A stretch of DNA of 64,000 nt, from positions 28,031,501-28,095,500 of the forward strand of contig NC_068559.1 of the NCBI RefSeq assembly GCF_022201045.2, written 5' to 3'. Below the pieces are notes generated by a model. It searched no databases. It was given only the letters and a program-made list of their open reading frames with translations, and was not told the origin of the DNA. This stretch comes from Citrus sinensis (Eukaryota; Streptophyta; Magnoliopsida; Sapindales; Rutaceae). A program made the position numbers and the translations under genes. The stretch's first letter is position 1, and every line of letters begins with the position of its first letter. This document shows positions 26,101-38,109 of the stretch, piece after piece.

Positions 26101-26902
26101 AGATGTGGCACATTTTCCCCTTCTCTCCTTGGATTCTAGAAAACTGAATGTTGTCTTGTGTATTATCATTCAGTGTGACAAAAGACCTAGTTAATTCTAA
26201 TATTCCTGATCTGCCAGAGCTAGGAAATTAGCTGTGAAAATTGGTTTACAATTTCTTAGATTATTAAATTGTGTTTTTTCATTTTAGAAACTAATTTTCT
26301 GATTACTGGTCAGGTTGATTTGCAATTTTTTGTCTTAATAAGATATTTTAGCACTCTATATTTCTAAAAGATTATCCTTTCATTTTCTGATGTGAAACTT
26401 TTACCTTTTTGCTTTCGTAATCAGATCAGTAAAATGTTTGAAATCTTCAGATTCAAGTTTTTCTTTTCCTGTTCCTTTATTTATTTGTAACAAATGCCTC
26501 ATTTATTGAATAATCATGAAGTCTAAGTTACAAGATTGACAACTATGATGCCACTTTTCGATGAAATCTGTGGATAATAGGAGCTGGACTGTGATTGTAT
26601 GCGGCCAGTTGTACATCTCTATTCTAGCTAGCTTGTTTTTCTGTTCATTGCTTGGTGAGATTGGGGAACTACAAGTATGGTAAAAATGAGTGGCACCTCA
26701 GTAACATCATGGAGGAAGATGTTAAAATTCCTGCTGTGCGTGGTGATGTGTTTTTATCTCGGCAGAGTTAATTAGCTTTTAAATAGTTTGCTCTGCCACC
26801 GTTGCCATAGAATGTTGTGTTAATGTTCCTTGTATTGTTGGTCAATGATATCTTTTGCTTTCTTATGAGATCCTTAATTATTTGTTGCAGCAACTCAATT
26901 GA
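23114..26902 (+). CDS. AGL30: MIKC*-type (Mdelta) MADS-box transcription factor, AGL30-like
   Basis: Eleven coding exons: 23114-23298, 23636-23695, 23801-23819, 23928-23992, 24110-24125, 24233-24294, 24421-24517, 24745-24792, 24890-25017, 25202-25562 and 26891-26902. They join in frame to about 350 aa. Exon 1 encodes the MADS domain (residues 1-61, starting MGRVKLKIKKLENTNGRQ, with KANELSILCDIDIILLMFSP). The downstream FAQLTPQERAKRKLESLEAL and KTFKKLDHDVN blocks are diagnostic of the AGL30/65/66/94/104 group, whose members form heterodimers and act in pollen maturation. Exons 3 and 5 are microexons (19 and 16 nt). The exon 10 donor is GC (CAG|GCAAGT) joined to an AG acceptor at 26888-26890, giving a QLN ending; read-through would instead end at 25592 with about nine other residues. 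A leader intron ends directly before the ATG (…ttgcag|gATG), with a likely donor near 22828. The family is certain; the AGL30 assignment rests on sequence resemblance plus synteny. Confidence 0.9.
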
Positions 26903-29900
26903 GATACAAAAGAGATTTTACAGTTCAAATGGCTGAACAGGTTGCCGAAGAAGATGGTCATATGTGAAAAATAATCTCAGAACATCATAGTAGAGCCCTG
27001 CACCTGCTGATTTTGTAATGGTCTCTTTCGCCATGCCGACACAGAGAATCAGGCAGCGAGATATGTATAGCTAGCATGATTACCAGATACGAAGTTACCT
27101 GGACTGTGATCACTTGACAAGATTGAACGGTGCTGACGTCACTGAATGAGGCACCACCATTTGTGATTGTTATATATCATACACATACGACTTAAAAATA
27201 TTTAATAGTAGGTTTCCTCCAAAGCTTATTTTGGCTTCCTCCGTTTTTGCCGAGGTTACTAATCTGTAAATTAAATGCATATGTAATTGGTTGTAATTCC
27301 AAAACAGTATCTACAATATAAAGTTTCTTTGTCAACAGGCCAATTTTGCCCCTGCCCTCTTTACATTTTGTTGACTTTATTGGAGCATTGCTCTTCTATT
27401 ATTGACAGATCAAAACAACCTGAAGTTGATGGCCGATAGAATTTCGATTGCCCTTTCATGTCTTGACAACAGCATTGATATTAATACATCATCAAGACAC
27501 CACCAACCACCCCCCCCCCCCCCCCCCCCCCCCACCACCCCAAAAAAATAAATAAATAAATAAAATGTAATGGGTATCATTTATGCTATAGCGTGACACA
27601 TAAAACAATAACATTATTCATACTATAGTAGTATCGTTTTTGTCATAGTAACATTATATTGGTGGGTGGTCGAGTATTATTTTTCGTCTTACCAATATGA
27701 TTTCACATCACTTGTCCTGGGAAACATTATTTTCATTAGCTTCCAAGGCCAACCTGGCTTGCACAAAATCAAATCAATTAAAGAGTCGCAATTTTTTAAG
27801 CACAAAAGAAGGAATTTTAGTAAAGTTGGCATGTGAAGAGAGCCCTTTAGTCACAGTCCTTGAAGGTGACATTGGATAACACATAACTGGGCACATCCTC
27901 ACACACAGCTCAGCTACATTATATTTATAATAAAATATAAATAAAGACGAGCATCCATTGTTTGAGCATTAGTAGTGATTATCCAATATGTCTGAATTAA
28001 GGTCGTCCTTCGTGGGATTTACAAGTACTTTAACTCTTTCTCTCTTTAGTAATCTTTACGTGTAGGTTTTTTCAAAATGAGTTCAGTTATCCGAAATGGA
28101 ACTTTGAGTTTTAGACATTATTGTTATAACCATTATATTTGAGGCTGAAGCTTTTTTTTTTTTTTCTTCAATTTAATGGAGTTTAATAGTTTTTTTTAAA
28201 AAAAAAAAAAATTGTAAATCGCCGAAAAAGAAAAACGAAAATAGATAATTAGATTTATTCATATTTTTGAATTAATCTGGTACGTCCATTTTGTAACGGC
28301 CAATTAATGGCTGCGTAAACAACGGAATATGCGGCGACTCACATGGGGGCGTTTGTCGTGATGTGTGGCTGCGGGACACGCACGCCGTTGGCGGGGTCGA
28401 TGGTCAGAAAGATCGTATCGCATCGTGTCGACGATGCTGTCCGATCTTGACACGTAATCATTTTGTCGTGGACTAAGAAAAAGCGTTGATAGGACCGAGG
28501 CGTGAGAAGAAATTGAGACTCACGTGGCTCGATGTTATGTCAGATTCTACACCAGGTGAGAGTTGTTGACCCATCAATCTCCTCCAAATTCAAGACCAAC
28601 CAACAACGAGAATCACATTAATCAAGTATAAACCAGAATTTTTCATTTAATTTAACCTTTTTTTTTGGTTTTTTTAACCCCCAAAATTTTGACCCTTCGG
28701 CAAATCCTTATGTTAAACTTAGAGGACCCGTATTAGTGATAGAAATTTATTGAGATGTTTGGTCTAATCCGAAAATGCGCGGAAGAACAAATAACATCAA
28801 TCTATTCAATAGATGTATCTTTCGGAGCCGAGACCTTTGGTTTTTGAAATTCGGATTATGGCGACGTTTGGTCGTTGGCGGGAGAAATGTTAATAAAAGA
28901 GATAATGAATGAATCTTGATGCAATCTACTTTGAAAGAAACAGCACAAGTTCAGGATTTGATATGAAATGCCTTTTCAGTGACTCAGAAGAGGAAACAGC
29001 TGCCACACAAAGCTGGCTACAGCGGCAGACTCAGACCGAGATAATTTATTTCTTCCAAGTTCCAACCACAAACTAAGTTTTGTTCACGAATAATTCTATG
29101 TTGCCCTTTTGCATGCTTGGCCATTTTTTAATTTTCAGTTATCAAGTTTTCAACCTACCAACTAAACAAGCCTCTGCATGTTTGTCAGTTTTGGTTGCAA
29201 TTGATGGTGAAAAATAAAAATAAATGCGGCAAGTTCGTGGGTAATTTCTTGGTTGAGAAAGAGAAACTACATTCTTGTCATTTTTTTTTTTTTTCGCTTT
29301 TGAAACTTGGTTGGAGAACTGAATTCTTACAGTACCTCAAATGCTTTGTCTCACTCATTAAACCTGGAGAGCATATGACAAATAATTTTATAGTTTGAGG
29401 CTACAATAATGTTGCAGCAAATATTTTGAGATCATTAGCTCATCTGATACATAAGGCACGGGATTAAGATCAAAATAAATAACGCAAGATGTTTAATAAA
29501 GTAGCAACTTAAGTTGATTAATTAATACAATGAAATGGAAATTTACACCTCCAATCTCGTACAAATTTAGCCATTACATCCAACGACATAATAATACTCA
29601 GCCAAATCTGCTGATTACAATTAAACTTGCACGCCAAAAAGTGCTTCTGGGCAAGCAATTCCAAGAAGCATCAAAAAAAGAAGCAGCTATCTCAAGCACA
29701 AATGGCGGGTGGAAAAATTTCCACCTCAGCCATCTGTTGCACTTCAACAGAAACCCCCAAAAAGAAAGGTAAAAAAAGGATCCCCAAGATAATAAGAGGA
29801 TCCCATAATTAGACACCCCACGCAACCATAAAAATCAATTGAAAATGAAAAAAATAAGCCATTTTAAAATAAGCCCTTTTTTTTCATTTTTGACCCTGGA

Positions 29901-30051
29901 AGCCAAAAACTAGCCACATAGCTACTTCTATATTATATATATATATATATACCCTAGTATGCTAAAATTTCATACTAAAATATACTACTTAGTACACGAA
30001 TATATAGCTAAAAAAGGTGTTAAAACCCAATCTCTAATGGTCTTGGTGGCT
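26903..30051. other. Convergent MADS-expansin intergenic region
   Basis: The MADS 3'-UTR probably reaches about 27330. A run of 24 C lies at 27510-27533 followed by (AAAT)n. A CpG-rich stretch with many CGTCG/CGATC motifs lies at 28290-28560 in otherwise AT-rich DNA. I recognise no gene; the expansin 3'-UTR probably occupies the last ~250 bp. Confidence 0.5.
27510..27533. repeat. Poly-C tract (24 C)
   Basis: An uninterrupted cytosine run; its length is likely unreliable in the assembly. Confidence 0.9.
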
Positions 30052-31210
30052 CTAGCGGAATTGAGCACCGGAGTAAGTTCGGCCAAAGGACCAGCCAGCA
30101 GGGGCAACATTGTAGGAAGTCACAGTACGGCCATCGCTTGTGGTGACCTCAAATGACAGGCTTTGGCCATTGAGATAAGTGTTGCTTTGCCAGTTTTGGC
30201 CCCAGTTTCTTGACATTGGCTGCCAGCCAGTTCTAGATCCTTTGATTGAAACAGCATGAACATCACCAGCACCACCAACGTTGGTGATCAACACTAGGTT
30301 GAAGTAGGAATGGCCATTGATTGTGAACCTGATGCCTCCCCTTCTTCCGCAGGGTACCCTACAAAAACACCCCCCCAACAAAATAACAATAATTAATAAT
30401 GTCACTTTCTTGTTACTGTCAAATGGTCCAACAAAGAAAAAAAAGTTACAGCTAATTCTTTTTCTTTTTCCTTTTTTGTGGGAAAAAAATCACCATGAAT
30501 AAATTAATGGGAAATAAAGTAAAAATCTTGGGCTAGACCACAAATCACAATCAATAAAAGCATTGGGCCACTAGACTAGAGCAATAGAAAGTGGGCGACA
30601 ATATTAAGAGTATGGCTTTAATCTCTAGTTAACGAACATTAATTACCACTTGTTGAGCTTAAAACCAAGAGAGCATACCTCCTGTAAGCTACAGGGACAA
30701 CTCCAGCTCTGTATTGAGCAATGTGTTGGAACACAGGCTGAGAGAGATCAAAATGTTGCTGCGGAGGATTGCACCAACCGCCTGCATTGTTGGGAAGGGC
30801 GTTGTTCGGTGGGCAAAAATTGGTAGCTGTGACCATAATGGTGCCGGGCAGGCACCATTTGGGGTCATTAACACACTTAATCTCATAGCAAGACCCACAG
30901 CTCAAACCGTTGTTGAACAAAGCCGTGCTCAAGGCTGCAGTGTTCGTTCCATAACCCTGGCTATACAGATTCCCATAGCCACAAGCCCCACCTGCAACAT
31001 TTAATTAATAAATTTAGTTTATAGCCAAAATCAACAAAATGTACAAGCTTTGAACGAACAACATCAGCATTAACACTCACCCATAGTCCCTGAAGCATCG
31101 CCACCACCATAGAAAGTGGCACGAGCATTAATCCACCCACCGCCTCCATTAGCATGAACGGAGGACACCAATGCAAGGAAACCCAACGAGAAAAACCCAG
31201 CAAAATACAT
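30052..31210 (-). CDS. EXPA: Alpha-expansin (EXPA1/10/15 subfamily)
   Basis: Three exons on the minus strand: 31210-31081, 30991-30679 and 30358-30052; all are GT-AG and give 249 aa. Residues 1-20 (ending SSVHA) form a secretory signal peptide. The GH45-like domain follows ([20 protein letters not shown] at the exon 1/2 junction, the conserved Cys residues and the HFDLS motif), then the C-terminal grass-pollen-allergen-like domain with the surface Trp residues ([17 protein letters not shown] and GWSFG). Expansins loosen cell walls non-enzymatically at acid pH by weakening cellulose-xyloglucan contacts. The sequence is close to Arabidopsis EXPA1/EXPA10/EXPA15 as I recall them, and gene order supports this. 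A likely leader intron ends just before the ATG (ttatttcag|gaaaATG on the minus strand), and a TATA box lies about 220 bp upstream. Confidence 0.95.
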
Positions 31211-31426
31211 TTTCCTGAAATAATTTTTTAAAAAGAAAAAGATTAACCCTTAAGCATTTTATGACATTGCAACTTCAAAAGTGTACTTTCATTTAACATA
31301 AAAAGAAATGTCACAACAAGGAAAGATGATTAATTACTTGGAGAAATTGGAAGCCCAGAAGCAGAGTAGAGAAAGAGAGAGAGGAAATGCGAGGCAGTTG
31401 AGTGAAGAAAATAGGGGGGCGGGGGG

Positions 31427-31440
31427 GGAATTTATAGAAA
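31427..31440 (-). promoter_or_regulatory. TATA box of the expansin gene
   Basis: Minus strand reads TTTCTATAAATTCC, a good plant TATA element, about 220 bp upstream of the expansin ATG. Downstream of it comes a pyrimidine-rich leader (CCTCTCTCTCTTTCTCTAC, 31366-31384), then a probable donor (CAA|GTAATT near 31340) and the leader-intron acceptor before the ATG. Directly next to it is a G/C-homopolymer tract. Confidence 0.6.
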
Positions 31441-32165
31441 TTTTTGGGCTCGGGGCGGTTAAAAGAGCTCACCGTCACCACTTAACTAACACTTTTTAAG
31501 CTTCTGTTTCGAGTTGGGACCATAAATTGAATTATATTATAAAACTGCTTGTGACACAAAGTGTTGTGTAGTTTTTATTTATTCATTTATTATTATTATT
31601 ATTTTCATTGGTAATAGTGAAAACAGCGCACATGCGGATGTGGGCTTTTTTGTGAAGCAGTTTCTGGCCTGAGAAAGCGTGGTTTCGTAGCTTTCTTGGT
31701 GGGAATTTTGCTCTTAAATCCGAATGGAAGTGGGTCACACACTCGCAGCAATTTTCATTTTGCCATTGTGGTTAATAAATATCAAATTGCGTGATTGATC
31801 CAAGAGGATTTTAGAAGATTTTGGCAGATTTTAGGTCTTTTGTTATCTTTTATTTTGATTTGAGTTAATTATAGCATGTGTTTAGTCTTTTATTTTTAAT
31901 ATAATTGCAATCAAGTTTTCTCTCAAATTAATTTGAGAAGTATGCTTACCCTTTTATAAATAAAGAGATCTTTTTTATAATTCTATTAGAGATTATCTAT
32001 CAATTTTTTTATTGTAAAGTCGTTTAGATTCGAGCGTCATTTAATCTCACTATATAGCATTATCAAAATCTCATTATAACCTAATCACGTCGATTAAGTC
32101 TGGTCCTAAATACTTAATATTTATATATCCTATCAAATTACTTTCGATGTCCTATTTCATCAATT

Positions 32166-34095
32166 TTCTCCCCCTTTTACACGAAACTCGTCCTCAAGTT
32201 TTTCTAAAGGATGAAACTTTAAGCAAAGAAACAATGCATCTTGTAACTCGAACTTATAGTTTTTTTCATCAATCTTTCTTGAAAAAGAATTCTCCATACT
32301 TCATCTAATTATTGATCTTACTAGTCATTCTATGAAAAAGTGAAGTCTTGTAAGAACAAACACTTTTAAGTCTGTTGCCAAATCTCACTCAATATTCTCT
32401 CCAAATAACCTTATCTTTGTAGCCAAATCTTCTCCAAGAATAACTTTATTATTTTTAATATGGATAAACATAATAATGTCAATTACTATTAGAGTCTCTT
32501 CAACTTGATTTTAGTACACGAACTTGATCATATTATTAGATTTAGCTGGCATTTGTTTTTTTATTTGAAATCTGAATAGACCTGAATTAGTCTAAATTTT
32601 GAATAGATCTGAATGTTTGAATATGAATAATATGTTTGTTTTTTCGTCTGAATCTCGAAAAATAATTATTAAGTTGTTTGTTTTTTTTCAACTTAAAAAA
32701 AATGAAAATATGTACTTTTACATTTGTATCCTTATTAAATTTGAATGTCAAATAAATAATATATTAAATACCACAATATTTTAACATTTATAAGTAAAAC
32801 TATATTCAAGTGAATACATAATGATTTTAGAATTTTAATGTATAAAATACCATAAATTTCAAATTTTATCATATATAATATAAGAAAGAAAAAAACTAAT
32901 AAGATGCTTGAAACAATTGATTTGTCATTTCATCTCGAAGTTGTCACATGTAATTTTGATCTTTAATACTTGAGGAGTTGATACCAAAGTGAGGAGGGAT
33001 TTCATGACGGCTAAAAAAATAATGATGAGATTATTATGTGGGGTAAATATCTATGGGTGAGTTTTCGGATAGACATGAAAAATAAATCATAAAGCAGTGA
33101 TATTTTTTACATTAGAAAATAATTGACTTAATTCAGATGTCTCTATTAAGTAAAAAGCCAAAAATATTGGCTTATTTTATTAAGTCAAAATTATCTAAAA
33201 AGTCTCATTAAGTTATAAAAACAAACACTTCTAATTAACTTCATTAATTAAGTTAAGTCACTTTAAGTCATTAAGTTAAAAAACAAACGCTACCTTAATA
33301 TTAAAATCAAGAGTAGGTTGTAATTTTTCTTTAAAAATTTTAGACAAATGAACAATCTCATTTTTTTCTACTTCCATCAGTTGCCTCATATTAAATCATT
33401 ATCTTTTCGCCTTGCCCTCATCAAATCCTTGACTCTTGTAGATGGTAACTTTTGATGAGATAGTTTAAGAAAGTCTTCCATCATGTGAGTCTAATAAAAA
33501 AATATCGTTAGTATTATAATCAAAATCTGAGATATCTTTTAACTCAATGAGATAATACAACCTCAATACTCTTATCTTTATCATTTTTTCCCTCAAATTT
33601 CAAAATACAACCAATGGAAAAACTGTAATTACTCTTGGGTTAAGGTGTTGTCCGTGGTTGGTGGCCATGATTGGGACTAGAGAGAGTTGGATCAAGCTGT
33701 ATTCGGTGATGACTATCAACTCAAGGAGATAGCTCAGAGGATCGAAACACTAAAATTGGGCTATAGGTTTGGAATATCTGCAACAATTCCGGCAATGTTT
33801 TGACTCGATGCTAGCTAAGCTTAGACAGTTTTATTCTTTTTTATGGAAACAATGATGAGTAAGGTTTAGTTGCTAGCTGATAGTGATTATGGTAGGATGA
33901 TTGATCATCGATGATGGCTGGTGAATGCGGTGCCCTAGTGGCTACAATGGTTGAAGGTGACATTTGGTGATTTGGGAATTTTTATCTTTTTGGATTTTTT
34001 TTTTTTTTTTTGGCTTTTTTGATGGAAACATTGGAGGGATGTGTGTAGGATAATCGGGAAAGCTATACAATTGGTGCAAAATTGCTCTGATACCA
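32166..34095 (-). mobile_element. Decayed LTR-retrotransposon internal region
   Basis: On the minus strand, TGGTATCAGAGC (34095-34084) is the classic plant primer-binding site for initiator tRNA-Met. About 1.9 kb downstream the strand reads GAGGACGAGTTTCGTG followed by AAAAGGGGGAGAA (32178-32166), which resembles the end of pol and the polypurine tract that precede a 3' LTR. No intact gag or pol frame remains, a MITE-like insertion interrupts it, and I could not match LTRs on the two sides. Treat it as a remnant. Confidence 0.45.
32544..33294. mobile_element. hAT-like MITE nested in the retrotransposon remnant
   Basis: Inverted ends: left GCTGGCATTTGTTTTTTTA and right complement GGTAGCGTTTGTTTTTTAA. 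The subterminal parts repeat motifs such as GAATAGATCTGAAT on the left and ATTAAGTTAAGTCA on the right, a pattern typical of plant hAT MITEs. No clean 8-bp duplication is visible. Non-coding. Confidence 0.5.
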
Positions 34096-34099
34096 ATTG

Positions 34100-37000
34100 A
34101 CGTAACGGGATAGCATAAGTAAATTGATAATGTATATAAACACTACATATTATTCTAAAACCGAATTAAACACACTCTAATCGAAGTATGATTATATCAA
34201 ATTTTAATTCTAACGAAATTTCAATCCCAAAAAATGTTATAAATGAAGATATTTTATTAATTAAAAGATTCTACTAAAATAATGAAAATACCTTTCTATT
34301 TTTAATAAGATAAACCTATTTTTGGAACATCAAAGACTCGCACAATTATTATGTATGTAACTAACAAATGGCACCGTTTTCTTTTCTTTTCTTTTCTTCG
34401 TATATTACATTTAATGACATTATCGATTAAAATTCCATTGGAGTTTTCATTGCGAGCAGAATCTGTAAAATCAACTTTACTATTACGCACTCGAGTAATT
34501 TTAATATGTATAGAACAGAAGATTTGCCATCTAGCTAATGAATTGCTCCATTTCTTTTTCTTTTTTTTTTTTACAATAACAAAAAATTGGTACTCATTAT
34601 TAACTTTGAAATTTTTATCATTGTTTTTTGGCGACAAGAATTTCTAACAAATGCAAATCACATTTCACATTAATGCTTTTGATTATGCAGCCGTTTAGCA
34701 GGACTAGACCGACTAGTATTGGATCAAGTTGAATTTAATAGCAAATCTTTTCTGGTAAGCGAACTCAATGATATATTTTGACTCACGTTTCTTCTTATAC
34801 TTTCATGGAAATTTCTCGATATCGTCAGAATCAGAGTCTTGCAAGTAATTAGCACTCATAAAATTATTAATAATAAATCATGATTAACTAATGAAAGATA
34901 AGATATGCATGGATGGCAATAACTTGGATTTAGAATTGATTGGCGAAATAACAGGGCCGCGATTCTCGGTATTTTAGTGTATTAAATAAACTACCAATCA
35001 AAACCACCCAGCAACCAACTGTTGAAACTATGGTACAAATTTGAGATTGTGAGCGTTATTTGACCCGAATATATATATATATTTGGGTTATTTAAAGATT
35101 GTATTTCTTTATGCAGCGGATTTCCTTACTTCCTATAGCTTAAATACCCCCATAGGCTAGTATGTTCTTTTTTCTCCTCCTGATATTTTCGGTTTACTCT
35201 GTAATGATGCTTACGAGATTGCACACTCCCGGGTAGTGTTGCATTAGCTCTTCGTGAGTCCTTTATAAATAAATAAAAAAAAGAAAGATTTTATTTCTTT
35301 TACTCTTGTCTTTCTCTGGAAACTGGGTTTTCCACCATTACTTTCTCTTTGTTTTTACATGTAGAGACTGAAGATAAATAGAGAATTATAATACCGCATA
35401 ACTGTACTAGGCCGAATCAAACTTATGAAATAATAAGTTTGCTTTAAAGTTTACTTTTTTTGCATTTTTTTTTCTAATATTTGAGAGTTGACAGATTTAT
35501 TTAGAGTTCAGATATTTCAATTTTAACAAGTTTGAACTAATTTAGTAAGTTTGATTGTACTAAAATAAAAATAAATTAGCTTCCTATTTGAGATTGAGGT
35601 GCTGTAACTATGAAATAGAAGTTAATAATATGTAATAAATATAAATTTTAAATAATAATTTAGATAAAATTATTAAGAATATAATAAATTTTTTATCATA
35701 TAAATAAAAAATTATATTAACATAATTTTTAAATTACAGCAGCTACTATTATAATTTTTTAAATTATAACTATTTAACATCAATTACAAACGCACCCTAA
35801 CTTTACTTATTCGCAAGTTCAATGGGTAACGTTTTGAGGTTCAAACTCCCCAAAGTCAATGAAATAAAAAAGAATGAGAAGAGAAATTTTTAAATAATAA
35901 TTAACTGGGAGAATCGATTACACATCTTTTAATGTGGTTGTTTCATGGCGAAGGAGGGCACAAGAGGAGATATGAGTAGGATTTTAGGCGGGGCCTACTT
36001 GTGCCCCAAATATCAAGTGAAGCTCGTGCCAACCATAAACTATGAAGCACCACTCCCCATATAGTCAAAACTCACGCAAAATTTTGATTCAATTAAAGCC
36101 TGCAAATTCCAGCAGGAGCCGAGACCCGTCTGTATCTGTATCTGGGGTTGTTTAATTGGTTCAAACTTCAAAGCAAAAGGTTAGAATTTGTAAAATAAAT
36201 CACGCTAAATGATTTGGTGTTATTTATTTTTTGACCATTTGCATTACGTGGGTTGTTTTCCGAGATGCTCTGCCTTTGCTGCTTTGCTGACTCCTGAAGT
36301 AAGTAAGATTGGCTCAACTGGAAAAAGGATACAGATAGGATTAATGTAAGGCGATGTTTGTCTGGTTCCGGAAAAGTTTAAAAACTACAAAAGTGAAGGA
36401 ACATGCAACAAATTGGACGCATGGGGGGGCGGTGGGGGACTGGGGGGGGGGGCCCTTTACCTTTCAAAATCTCAATTCAAGGATTGCAACCAACCACTAG
36501 TGGCTTTGCCTTCGAAAGCGAATTTTGTTTGATGAATCTGCTTTTGCCCTTAACGGCGCTAGTGTAGCTGCAGGCTAGGCACTAGCTAGGCAGCACATGC
36601 AACCCCTTTGGCTCCATTCCTGCAATTCAAAACCTACCTGCCATCTAGGCATCTACTACATTATTATGAGAATTCAATTGACTGCTTGAATCCAATCGTA
36701 ACTTCAGAAATGGTAGGCTATGCTATACATCTCCTGCTTCCGAAACAAACATCTAAACTTACTACTTTGTTGTTCGTGAATTCCATATGGTGATATTATT
36801 ATATTAATCAGCTTTAGACGGACAGAATTCACTCACGGAACGGAAAGGAGAGACGCGCTTACAGCTATAGCCTATGTAGATGTCTTATATATATAACCTG
36901 CATTTAATTTAAGAGCTGTGCTCAGTAATTTTAAATATAAATTCAATTAAACAATATTTGGGTTATTAAAAATAACTCACAAGTTAGTGCAAGATGGATG

Positions 37001-37715
37001 CAATGTAATGTGGCAATTGCAGAGTTACAGCCCATTTAATGACATGGAAAAAGCAAAAACAAATAATTGTTACGTGAGGGTGTAAGCCGTAGAAACTGTG
37101 ACTCAGTAAGAACAAGCATGTAATGTAATGTGTAACTTAACGTGACCCTCCTTTTGTGGCTATCCCGTGTTTTGTCAGTCTGTGAACTTCAGATTTAATC
37201 TTAGCCGTCCATCTTCTGAGACCACCGACCACACGTTATTGTACCAGATTTTTCAGTGCTTTTATGTTTGCTCTCACCTTTCACTGTTACTAAGGATTCG
37301 CTGTTCTGAGTCTCTCGGTTCTCTGCAACTATTGGTCGATTCCAAAATGCATTTCTATACTTGACCAACAAACTAACCATGGTCTGTGGTAAAGCTTCAC
37401 AAAAGCTAACTATAGTAGTTTAATGGGTGTTAGCACTTAGCAGTATATATTTTAGTTTCGGGTTAATTTGTTGACCAAGACTTCTTCATCTCATGACGCA
37501 CATTTGTCATTTTTACTTAGAGATAAACTCTTCTTTTTTTTTTTAATATTTTTTTTTTTGGTCTTATACAACTTCACAAATTGAAAATTTTACCTTCAAT
37601 ATTACACACTCTTTTAGACTTTGCCCACATCACTTTTGTTTGTATCTCGCTTGTATGTCGCGGATCACAAAATTTTTTATGTTACTTGTTAGCTCACACA
37701 AAAATCAAACATAAA
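34100..37715. other. Intergenic DNA, no gene recognised
   Basis: AT-rich, with a T/A homopolymer at 34563-34574 and a G-rich tract at 36423-36452. A possible SINE-like B box (GAGGTTCAAACTCC, near 35837) is too isolated to call. Confidence 0.5.
36423..36452 (+). repeat. G-run cluster with G-quadruplex potential
   Basis: Runs of 7, 5 and 12 G separated by short CGGT- and ACT-type loops; the long run can supply two stacks. Confidence 0.7.
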
Positions 37716-37719
37716 TTTA

Positions 37720-37989
37720 AATTACATGAGACTAATACTCAGATTACAATTCATATTATATGAGATTTATAATTAATATTTATAATCATATAATTACTGT
37801 AATTAATTTTATTCTCTCAAATATTCGAGAATGTTTAATCCACTCACATTTCGAAACGAAAAAAATTATCTTCACTTAATTATATACTATAATTAAAAAA
37901 GAAAATAAACTTTTACATGCGTCGCGAGGACTCGAGCCACTGCTTTTACAGTTGTGAGTACAAAATCCTGACTACTAGGCCAAAGGTCT
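37720..37989 (-). mobile_element. tRNA-derived SINE, copy on the minus strand
   Basis: The minus strand begins AGACCTTTGGCCTAGTAGTC, with A box TGGCCTAGTAG (37982-37972) and B box GGCTCGAGTCCTC (37938-37926). The body shares CGAAATGTGAGTGGATTAAA and TCTCGAATATTTGAGAG with the full-length copy at 58171. The 3' border is approximate. Confidence 0.55.
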
Positions 37990-38075
37990 AATGATTTACA
38001 TTTTTAACTATTGACTGATTGGTATTGGGTCAAATTTCAAAATTTTAACTTGATGTATCGCGCGCCTCCCCCATT

Positions 38076-38100
38076 CCCCCCCCCCCCCCCCCCCCCCCCC
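38076..38100. repeat. Poly-C tract (25 C)
   Basis: A second cytosine run, followed by seven A. Confidence 0.9.
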
Positions 38101-38109
38101 AAAAAAAGG

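Noticed and set aside
35820-35850. Possible SINE B box (GAGGTTCAAACTCC)
   Set aside because: No family-specific body or poly-A tail follows.
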